Source: an uncultured Bacteroidota bacterium
Lineage (GTDB): Bacteria > Bacteroidota > Ignavibacteria > UBA10030 > UBA8401
Reading direction: 5' to 3'
Length of the DNA: 6,448 bases
Assembly (NCBI GenBank): GCA_937920105.1
Contig: CALETH010000029.1
Coordinates: 1-6,448, forward strand
Part shown: positions 1 through 4,654 of the stretch, piece after piece
Layout: every line of letters begins with the position of its first letter
Numbering within the stretch: the first letter of the stretch is position 1
Made by a program: the position numbers and the translations under genes
The notes under the pieces: generated by a model
What the model was told of the DNA's origin: nothing
The model's database searches: none
Seen by the model: the letters and a program-made list of their open reading frames with translations, nothing else

Positions 1-383
1 TTATTCTTCTTTCATTTTCTTCTTTATTAGAAATAAAAAATAGATATGGAGAATTAGGAATTATTGAAGTGAAATCCACCATTGCAAAAATATTAAAAGA
101 ATATACTCGTTTGTATGATGTTATTGGTGAATATGATGAACAAACTTTTGGCATTCTTCTTATTAACAATAGTGGAAATGATGCTTTGGTTTGGGCAGAA
201 AAATTGCGTACAAAAATCGCCAATACGATTATCACCGTAAAAAATAAAAATTTTTCTGTAACTGCAACAATGGGAATTTGTAGTGCAACGAATTCTATGA
301 CAAAACAAGAATGTTTATCTCACGCAAAAAATATGCTTGAACAAGCAAGGAATGCTGGTGAAAATATTGTGAGGGTTTATTAA
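1..383 (+). CDS. C-terminal part of a degenerate GGDEF-domain protein (5' end outside window)
   Basis: The frame is open from the left edge (first complete codon at 3) and gives 126 residues ending in TAA at 381-383. The GTG at 69 is in frame, but residues upstream of it also fit the fold, so it is not the real start. The visible part lines up with most of a GGDEF (diguanylate cyclase) domain. Residues 2-6 sit where the DxDxFK metal-binding strand would be; 14-15 (RY) and G16 match the RYGH turn; 39-53 (DVIGEYDEQTFGILL) match the 'D..aRyGGDEFaiLL' strand-loop-strand; 'TMGIC' matches the later 'SiGvA' strand; and the end, GENIVRVY, matches 'GrNrV'. Family knowledge says catalysis needs the GGDEF loop and two metal-binding acidic residues. 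Here the loop reads DEQTF, and the first acidic positions are serines (S4, S6). I infer a non-catalytic domain, perhaps a nucleotide sensor or structural module. The N-terminal domains are outside the window. Confidence 0.72.
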   Translation, partial: ILLSFSSLLEIKNRYGELGIIEVKSTIAKILKEYTRLYDVIGEYDEQTFGILLINNSGNDALVWAEKLRTKIANTIITVKNKNFSVTATMGICSATNSMTKQECLSHAKNMLEQARNAGENIVRVY

Positions 384-393
384 AGCAGATTTC

Positions 394-470
394 AAAATAC
401 AGGAGCCAGAATTTAGGAAAATTTTCAATGGACATCATAATTATCCTAAAAAATCAGTGTTCTGTATTTT
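394..470. repeat. Imperfect inverted repeat, possible terminator of the upstream gene
   Basis: The left arm (394-418) and right arm (444-470) pair in two perfect blocks. These are AAAATACAG at 394-402 with CTGTATTTT at 462-470, and TTTAGGA at 412-418 with TCCTAAA at 444-450. A mismatched middle section and a 25-nt loop separate them. The right arm ends in a T-rich tract (467-471). It begins 11 nt after the stop of the GGDEF-like gene, so it could act as a weak transcription terminator. The stem is AT-rich and interrupted, so this role is uncertain; it may instead be a decayed small mobile repeat. Confidence 0.4.
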
Positions 471-525
471 TAATTAGAGTTGAAAACTTAGGAGTCAAGA
501 TGATACAGAAATTAGAATTTAGGAA
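401..525. repeat. Pair of short degenerate direct repeats
   Basis: The 12-mer AGAATTTAGGAA occurs at 408-419 and again at 514-525. Each copy is preceded by an AGGAGYCA motif, at 401-408 and 490-497. The spacing between motif and 12-mer differs in the two copies, so this looks like an eroded or expanded low-complexity intergenic repeat, not an exact tandem. No open reading frame of note overlaps it. Confidence 0.3.
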
Positions 526-550
526 TTAAGATTTTATTAGCAGAATGTGT

Positions 551-580
551 TTGTAAATCTATAAAAAAATATTATATACA
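551..580 (+). promoter_or_regulatory. Candidate promoter for the 606-2498 cluster
   Basis: TTGTAA (551-556) and TATACA (575-580) are separated by 18 bp, each matching 4 of 6 positions of the general sigma-70 consensus. A TTTG at 550-553 also resembles the -33 element described for Bacteroidota promoters, but no clear TAnnTTTG -7 element follows. It lies in the only sizeable gap upstream of the small cysteine-protein gene, about 25 nt before the start codon. In AT-rich DNA such matches are common, so this is only a candidate. Confidence 0.3.
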
Positions 581-591
581 ATTATCTTATC

Positions 592-597
592 AAAGGA
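592..597 (+). promoter_or_regulatory. Ribosome binding site of the 60-residue protein
   Basis: AAAGGA lies 8 nt before the ATG at 606. It is one of the two recognisable Shine-Dalgarno-like sequences in the window and supports this short frame as a real gene. Confidence 0.55.
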
Positions 598-605
598 AAA
601 TAGCA

Positions 606-788
606 ATGGCAAAACAAGAAGTGAAAAAAAGTGTTGTGAAGGAAAAAGGTGTAAAATGTACTGTGTGTGGAACACTAAAAGTTCCAACATTGTATGTTAA
701 CGCTACAAAAAGTGCAAACAATTCTTATCGTTTTAATAAACGATTGGTTTCTGTTTGTAAGTGTAATGAAAAAGAAGTGTACGCGTAA
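606..788 (+). CDS. Small cysteine-pair (zinc-ribbon-like) protein, possibly ribosomal-protein-like
   Basis: This 60-residue basic protein has an ATG start and a good AAAGGA ribosome binding site 8 nt upstream. It begins MAKQEVKKS, a lysine-rich tail, then has a CxxC pair (C18, C21, within KCTVCG) and a second CxC pair (C51, C53) near the C-terminus, a spacing suited to binding one zinc ion. The middle (LYVNATKSANN, then YRFNKRL) recalls bacterial ribosomal proteins of similar size: L33 (ECTxC, then Y.T.KN..N and a second Cys pair) and, less well, L28 (CxxCGK, then VSHS and RRFxPNL). Neither match is convincing, and the second pair is CxC where zinc-binding L33 has CxxC. The stop is 3 nt before the GTG start of deoB, so the two are probably co-transcribed and translationally coupled. 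The gene is likely real; its function is an inference. Confidence 0.65.
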   Translation: MAKQEVKKSVVKEKGVKCTVCGTLKVPTLYVNATKSANNSYRFNKRLVSVCKCNEKEVYA

Positions 789-791
789 CTT

Positions 792-1976
792 GTGAAGAGC
801 AATGGTAAAATAATTTTTATCGTGTTAGATGGTGTTGGTATTGGTGAACTTCCTGATGCTCATATATATGGTGATACAGGAACGAATACATTATCTAATA
901 CTGCTGATGTTGTTGGTGGATTGAAACTTCCAACAATGGAAGGACTTGGTTTAGGGAACATCCATACGATACAAGGCGTCCAAAATAGTGCTACACCAAA
1001 AGGATGTTTTGGAAAAATGCAGGAAGTTTCGAAAGGAAAAGATAGCACCACGGGACATTGGGAACTTTCCGGAATTATTATCAAAAAAGATTTTCCTTAT
1101 TATCCAAATGGTTTTCCGCAAAAAATTATTGACCAATTTCTCACGCTTACACAGTGCAAAGGTATTTTAGGAAATACTGTTGCTTCCGGTACACAAATTA
1201 TCGAAGAGTTGGGTGATGAACATGTGCGAACTGGTTTTCCCATCATTTATACTTCTGCGGATTCTGTTTTTCAAATTGCTGCTCACGAAGAAGTTATCCC
1301 GCTTTCACAATTATATACAATCTGTGAAATTGTGAGAGAAAAAATTATGGTTGATGAACATGCGGTGGGAAGAATTATTGCTCGTCCGTTTGTAGGAAAA
1401 AGTGGTTCGTACTCTCGCACAACAAATCGTAAAGATTTTTCTTTGCAGCCACCAAGTGAAACTATTTTAGATGTTCTTTTTCAAAATTCTATTCCCACAA
1501 TAAGTATCGGAAAAATTGATGATTTATTTGCAGGAAGAGGAATTTCAAAATCAATTCACACAAAATCCAACGCAGAGGGAATAGAGCAAATTATAATAGA
1601 AGGAAAAAAAATGCAGTGTGGATTTTTGATGGCAAACTTAGTGGATTTTGATACATTGTATGGTCATAGGCAAGACCCAAAAGGAATGGCAGGTGCATTA
1701 GAATATTTTGATTCTCAACTTCCACGCATTATGGAAATTTTACGTGATGATGATATTTTGATTATTACTGCTGACCATGGTAATGACCCAACGGATAAGA
1801 GTACGGACCATTCGCGAGAATATGTTCCACTATTGTGTTATAGTAAAAATGGAAAACATGGTGTTGATTTAGGAACGCGTTCTACATTTGCAGATGCAGG
1901 AAAAACTGTTGCAGAATATTTTGGTGTTGAAAATAAAAATCTTTCTGGAAAAAGTTTTTTATCTTTACTGAAGTAA
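792..1976 (+). CDS. deoB: Phosphopentomutase
   Basis: DeoB interconverts (deoxy)ribose 1-phosphate and 5-phosphate in the cytoplasm, linking nucleoside breakdown to central carbon metabolism. The 394-residue protein is full length for this alkaline-phosphatase-superfamily enzyme. The N-terminus (FIVLDGVGIGELPDA) carries metal ligand D13. The other di-manganese ligands are at the expected places: D287 and H292 in VDFDTLYGHR, D328 and H329 in TADHGND, and H340 in STDHSREYVPLL. The cap domain includes ASGT (131-134), YTSADS (153-158), IAAHEE (162-167) and ARPFVG (197-202). The active-site loop is GKDSTTGHWE (82-91). By alignment with the Bacillus cereus enzyme as I remember it, the phosphorylated threonine (T85) is serine here (codon AGC at 1044-1046). 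The GTG start gives a normal N-terminus and lies 3 nt after the preceding stop with only a weak purine-rich site, suggesting translational coupling. The 171-residue gene follows after 6 nt. Confidence 0.96.
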   Translation: MKSNGKIIFIVLDGVGIGELPDAHIYGDTGTNTLSNTADVVGGLKLPTMEGLGLGNIHTIQGVQNSATPKGCFGKMQEVSKGKDSTTGHWELSGIIIKKDFPYYPNGFPQKIIDQFLTLTQCKGILGNTVASGTQIIEELGDEHVRTGFPIIYTSADSVFQIAAHEEVIPLSQLYTICEIVREKIMVDEHAVGRIIARPFVGKSGSYSRTTNRKDFSLQPPSETILDVLFQNSIPTISIGKIDDLFAGRGISKSIHTKSNAEGIEQIIIEGKKMQCGFLMANLVDFDTLYGHRQDPKGMAGALEYFDSQLPRIMEILRDDDILIITADHGNDPTDKSTDHSREYVPLLCYSKNGKHGVDLGTRSTFADAGKTVAEYFGVENKNLSGKSFLSLLK

Positions 1977-1982
1977 AAAAAA

Positions 1983-2498
1983 ATGAAAGAATCAGATAAA
2001 AAATTTAAATCCAAAATTTATGAAGAAAAAATTATCACCTTGAAACGTTTTCTTGTTTGGTACAATCCACAAGAAAAAAAATCATTGCAAGTAAAAATGT
2101 TTAGTAATGACCAAGATTTACAAACTATGGCTCATAGTATGGAATCTTGTATTGAGTTAGCAGAAAAAATAGGATATGCAAAGAAAACGTATATTTGTAG
2201 TGTTCCTACAAAAGAAGATGAGAATGATAGTTGGGTTAAAGACCAATTATTAAGAGGAAGACAGAAATGGTTGAAACAATTAGTTATCCAAATTGTTAAA
2301 ATGGGAGAAAAAACTTTTTGTACAAATTTAGATGATATAATTACTTTTGGTATAGATATTACAATGGCAAAAAATATGACGGCATTGTTGTATAAATTTT
2401 CCGAACCAAATCATCGTCAATCTGTATGGCCTGTTGTAATTCATCTAGAAGATGACTCTTCTCTTTATTTATCTCCTAATTTAATAGGAACTGATTAA
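1983..2498 (+). CDS. Uncharacterised 171-residue protein
   Basis: I do not recognise a family. The ATG follows the deoB stop by 6 nt. A run of nine A (1975-1983) spans the end of the deoB stop codon and the first base of this start codon, leaving no clear ribosome binding site. The protein has a lysine-rich N-terminus (KKFKSKIYEEK), no signal peptide and no membrane segment, so it is probably cytoplasmic. It looks mixed alpha/beta: predicted helices near 44-66 and 84-109, a strand-like IITFGIDI stretch near 119-126, and a C-terminal strand pair (WPVVIHLEDDSSLYLSP, 149-165). Three cysteines (C56, C72, C113) form no metal-binding pattern. Codon use resembles its neighbours, and a long frame in this tight cluster supports a real gene. 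The stop lies inside a 14-bp palindrome before rpoD. Its association with deoB is positional only. Confidence 0.75.
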   Translation: MKESDKKFKSKIYEEKIITLKRFLVWYNPQEKKSLQVKMFSNDQDLQTMAHSMESCIELAEKIGYAKKTYICSVPTKEDENDSWVKDQLLRGRQKWLKQLVIQIVKMGEKTFCTNLDDIITFGIDITMAKNMTALLYKFSEPNHRQSVWPVVIHLEDDSSLYLSPNLIGTD

Positions 2499-2503
2499 TC
2501 AGT
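2490..2503. promoter_or_regulatory. 14-bp perfect palindrome upstream of rpoD
   Basis: ACTGATTAATCAGT is a perfect 14-bp palindrome. It overlaps the last two sense codons and stop of the 171-residue gene and lies 34 bp before the rpoD start. Dyads of this size are typical of dimeric regulator operators. As RNA it would form only a short stem with a minimal loop and has no following T-run, so it is a poor terminator candidate. No known operator consensus is assigned. Confidence 0.4.
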
Positions 2504-2525
2504 GAACAAATAATTATTTTAAAAT

Positions 2526-2530
2526 AAAGG
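2526..2530 (+). promoter_or_regulatory. Ribosome binding site of rpoD
   Basis: AAAGG lies 7 nt before the ATG at 2538. Together with the conserved N-terminus downstream it supports this start. The 39-nt gap before rpoD is AT-rich and shows no clear promoter, although an AT-rich promoter could be hidden in it. Confidence 0.5.
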
Positions 2531-2537
2531 TTAAACA

Positions 2538-3398
2538 ATGGCAAAAGGAAAGCAATATACTACCGGACATGAAAGTCAGTCACTTGATAAATATTTGCAA
2601 GAAATTGGTAAAGTAGAATTATTAAAAGATTATACAGATGAAGTTGAACTTGCAAAAAAAATCAAACAAGGTGACCAAAAGGCACTTGATAAATTAATTA
2701 AAGCCAATCTTCGTTTTGTTGTGAGTGTTGCAAAAAAATTTCAAAATCAGGGCTTAACGCTTGGTGATTTAATTAATGAAGGTAATTTGGGATTGATTAA
2801 AGCAGCACAACGTTTTGATGAAACTCGTGGTTTCAAATTTATTTCCTACGCTGTGTGGTGGATTAAACAATCTATTCTTCAGGCGTTGGCGGAACAATCT
2901 CGTATCGTTCGTCTTCCATTAAATCGTGTTGGTGCATTAAACAAAATTGGGAAAGCGTTCAGTGCATTGGAACAAGAATTTGAACGTGAACCAAGTGCAA
3001 GTGAACTTGCGGAAGAATTGGATATGTCTCTTTATGAAGTTGCAGATACATTGAAAATTTCCGGAAGACATCTTTCTATGGATGCTCCATTTGTGCAAGG
3101 TGAAGATAGTCGTTTATTAGATGTGATAGAAGATGAACGTCAACCCTCACCAGATAGTATTTTGATGGATGAATCTTTAAAAGAAGAAATACGTCGTTCG
3201 TTAGAAACGTTGAGTGAACGTGAAGCAGAAGTTATTCGTTTGTATTTTGGATTGGCAAATGAACATTCTCTAACATTAGAAGAAATTGGAGAAAAATTTA
3301 ATCTTACACGTGAACGCGTACGTCAAATAAAAGAAAAAGCCATTCGTCGTTTACGACATGCTTCACGAAGTAAAGCATTGCGTTCGTATTTAGGGTAA
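2538..3398 (+). CDS. rpoD: Primary RNA polymerase sigma factor (sigma-70 family, RpoD/SigA)
   Basis: This 286-residue protein directs RNA polymerase core to housekeeping promoters. Region 1.2 starts at SLDKYLQEIGKVELL (15-29). Region 2 spans about 48-121, with the core-binding NLRFVVSVAKKFQNQGL segment, DLINEGNLGLIKAA (77-90), and the -10 recognition and melting part from RFDETRGFKFISYAVWWIKQSI (92-113). Region 3 runs from about 122 to 200 (RIVRLPLN; SMDAPF). Region 4 (about 218-286) has the -35 helix-turn-helix, LTLEEIGEKFNLTRERVRQIKEKAIRRLR. There is no acidic region 1.1, and the protein ends in RSYLG. This compact form, about 286 residues, is the primary sigma of Bacteroidota and relatives, where promoters use -33 TTTG and -7 TAnnTTTG elements. 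Every conserved core segment is present, which argues for the primary rather than an alternative sigma. The gene sits 39 nt after the 171-residue gene and is followed by a 181-bp structured gap. Confidence 0.95.
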   Translation: MAKGKQYTTGHESQSLDKYLQEIGKVELLKDYTDEVELAKKIKQGDQKALDKLIKANLRFVVSVAKKFQNQGLTLGDLINEGNLGLIKAAQRFDETRGFKFISYAVWWIKQSILQALAEQSRIVRLPLNRVGALNKIGKAFSALEQEFEREPSASELAEELDMSLYEVADTLKISGRHLSMDAPFVQGEDSRLLDVIEDERQPSPDSILMDESLKEEIRRSLETLSEREAEVIRLYFGLANEHSLTLEEIGEKFNLTRERVRQIKEKAIRRLRHASRSKALRSYLG

Positions 3399-3432
3399 AA
3401 TATAACTATGATTAAATGATTGATATGATTAC

Positions 3433-3457
3433 CAAGATAGATTTATATTTTATCTTG
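3433..3457 (+). terminator. Hairpin after rpoD, possible terminator
   Basis: CAAGATA (3433-3439) pairs with TATCTTG (3451-3457) around an 11-nt AT-rich loop, extendable by a G-U and an A-U pair. It starts 35 nt after the rpoD stop. What follows is A-rich, not T-rich, so it is not a classical intrinsic terminator. A role in 3'-end formation or mRNA stability is an inference from position. Confidence 0.35.
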
Positions 3458-3473
3458 AAGTAAAAGAGAAAAA

Positions 3474-3530
3474 CGTCATTCCCGCACGTTCCTGACCTGT
3501 CGTCAGGACAGGTTTTAGCGGGAATCCAGA
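3474..3530. repeat. REP-like palindromic element with nested alternative hairpins
   Basis: The outer arms ATTCCCGC (3478-3485) and GCGGGAAT (3518-3525) are perfectly complementary. Inside are two overlapping, mutually exclusive hairpins. One is CCTGAC (3491-3496) with GTCAGG (3502-3507). The other is ACCTGTC (3495-3501) with GACAGGT (3507-3513). The stretch is clearly more G+C-rich than the DNA around it. The CGTCATTCCCGC...GCGGGAATCCAG arrangement resembles dispersed intergenic REP-like elements seen in many bacterial genomes. That points to a repeated extragenic palindrome rather than a site unique to this locus, but only one copy lies in the window. Confidence 0.7.
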
Positions 3531-3535
3531 TTGAA

Positions 3536-3566
3536 GATAATTTATCCAGCTGGATGTAAAATTATC
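3536..3566. repeat. Long hairpin centred on a 12-bp palindrome, just upstream of the DUF2283 gene
   Basis: GATAATTT (3536-3543) pairs with AAATTATC (3559-3566). Directly inside it is the perfect 12-bp palindrome ATCCAGCTGGAT (3544-3555). The two halves form one stem of about 14 bp with a 3-nt bulge (GTA, 3556-3558) and a minimal loop. It ends 13 nt before the ATG at 3580, so as RNA it could affect translation of the DUF2283-nadC mRNA, or as DNA act as an operator. It may also be the right part of the adjacent REP-like element, since ATCCAG occurs in both (3524-3529 and 3544-3549). Confidence 0.55.
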
Positions 3567-3579
3567 CCAAGTAAAAAAT

Positions 3580-3798
3580 ATGAAATTTAACTATTATCCC
3601 GAAACGGATTCTCTCTATATTGAATTATCAAAAAAAGAAAGTAAAGATTCTCAAGAAATTACATCAGGTGTTGTTATAGATTTTGATGAATTCGGAAATA
3701 TTGTAGGAATTGATATTGATAATGCTAGTAAAATTGTTGATATGGAACGTATAGAATCTGCATCATTACCACTTCATTCACTTGCTCTTGCTTCGTAA
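3580..3798 (+). CDS. DUF2283 family protein
   Basis: This 72-residue protein of unknown function matches the DUF2283 pattern. The N-terminal strand is YYPETDSLYIELS (5-17; family YDpeaDaLYI.L), then a spacer, then SGVVIDFDEFGNIVGIDIDNAS (29-50; family pGvivDyDe.G.vvGiEil.AS). The family is small, soluble and widespread, with no established biochemical role. The ATG start gives the usual N-terminus, with no Shine-Dalgarno sequence upstream; a hairpin ends 13 nt before it. The last 12 or so residues (SASLPLHSLALAS) are a hydrophobic, serine-rich tail beyond the family core. The stop codon abuts the nadC start (TAA then ATG with no gap), so the two are almost certainly co-translated. Confidence 0.85.
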   Translation: MKFNYYPETDSLYIELSKKESKDSQEITSGVVIDFDEFGNIVGIDIDNASKIVDMERIESASLPLHSLALAS

Positions 3799-4653
3799 AT
3801 GCACGAAAATCTTTTTCACGATAGTAAAATCAGCCGACTAACTGAACAAGCACTTTTCGAAGACATTGGTTTTGGTGATATTACCAGTGAAGCAACAATT
3901 CCCGAAGAACAACTTGGAAGTGCAACATTTCTTGTCAAAGAAAACGGAATTATTTCCGGAATAGAATTACTCGAAATAATTTTTCGTTATGTGGATGGAC
4001 AAGTTACTGTTCAAACAAATACAGAATCCGGAGCAATGGTTTCTGTTGGAGAAAAAATTGCCACTCTTGATGGACCAGTAAGAAGCATCTTATTGGGAGA
4101 AAGAGTGGCATTAAATTTTTTACAACGAATGTCCGGAATAGCAACACTTACCCACAAATTTGTTCACGCAGTTGCTGGGACGAATGCAAAAATTACCGAT
4201 ACACGAAAAACTGTTCCCGGTTTGCGAATGTTAGATAAAAAAGCCGTGTTCGATGGTGGAGGAATAAATCATCGTTTTGGTTTAGACCAAATGGTGTTAA
4301 TAAAAGATAATCACATTGCTGCTGCGGGAAATGTTACTAAAGCAATTCATCAATGCACCAACTATTTATCAACAAGAAATATTGATGTAAAAGTAGAAGT
4401 AGAAACTACCACACTTGCACAAGTAGAAGAAGTGTTACAATGCTCTGGTGTGCATAGAATTATGTTAGATAATTTTTCTGTAGAAGAAATGAAAAATGCA
4501 GTTCAAAAAATTAATCATAAAGTGGAAGTAGAAGCATCCGGTGGGGTAAATTTACAAACAGTACGTGCAATTGCAGAAACTGGTGTAGATTTTATTTCTG
4601 TTGGTGCATTAACCCACTCACCCAAAGCGTTGGATATTTCGTTAGAGATGTAA
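3799..4653 (+). CDS. nadC: Nicotinate-nucleotide pyrophosphorylase (quinolinate phosphoribosyltransferase)
   Basis: NadC converts quinolinate and PRPP to nicotinate mononucleotide, CO2 and pyrophosphate, the step joining de novo quinolinate synthesis to the common NAD pathway; it acts in the cytoplasm. The 284 residues match the family's usual length. The N-terminal domain has the EDIGFGDIT motif (21-29) and ends near ILLGERVALNFLQRMSGIAT (97-116), which holds R102 of the active site. The barrel domain carries DTRKTVPGLR (134-143), K148, GGGINHR (153-159), LIKDNHI (167-173), VEVE (199-202), MLDN (222-225), EASGG (245-249) and SVGALTHS (267-274), covering the quinolinate and PRPP binding residues. 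The usual DTRKTTPG reads DTRKTVPG here. The ATG follows the DUF2283 stop directly with no separate ribosome binding site, indicating coupled translation. The nadA and nadB genes are not in the window. Confidence 0.96.
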   Translation: MHENLFHDSKISRLTEQALFEDIGFGDITSEATIPEEQLGSATFLVKENGIISGIELLEIIFRYVDGQVTVQTNTESGAMVSVGEKIATLDGPVRSILLGERVALNFLQRMSGIATLTHKFVHAVAGTNAKITDTRKTVPGLRMLDKKAVFDGGGINHRFGLDQMVLIKDNHIAAAGNVTKAIHQCTNYLSTRNIDVKVEVETTTLAQVEEVLQCSGVHRIMLDNFSVEEMKNAVQKINHKVEVEASGGVNLQTVRAIAETGVDFISVGALTHSPKALDISLEM

Positions 4654-4654
4654 G

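Noticed and set aside
93..308. Minus-strand open frame inside the GGDEF-like gene
   Set aside because: It is antisense to a frame with clear domain similarity, has no ribosome binding site, and its product is cysteine-rich and low in complexity.
69..383. GTG at 69 as the start of a complete 104-residue protein
   Set aside because: The same frame is open to the left edge, and the residues before the GTG match the first part of a GGDEF domain, so the gene begins outside the window.
384..605. Riboswitch, small RNA or tRNA in the first intergenic region
   Set aside because: No cloverleaf, riboswitch core or strong stem with a T-run is visible beyond the inverted repeat already listed.
860..1170. 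Three open frames (two minus, one plus) inside deoB
   Set aside because: All overlap the conserved active-site region of deoB in other frames and resemble no protein family.
1975..1983. Run of nine A as a programmed slippage site joining deoB to the next gene
   Set aside because: The run starts within the deoB stop codon, so slippage could not remove the stop and fuse the proteins. It is most simply a short AT-rich spacer.
3474..3566. CRISPR array or insertion-sequence end between rpoD and the DUF2283 gene
   Set aside because: There is no regularly spaced direct repeat and no transposase or target-site duplication; the structure is palindromic and fits a REP-like element better.
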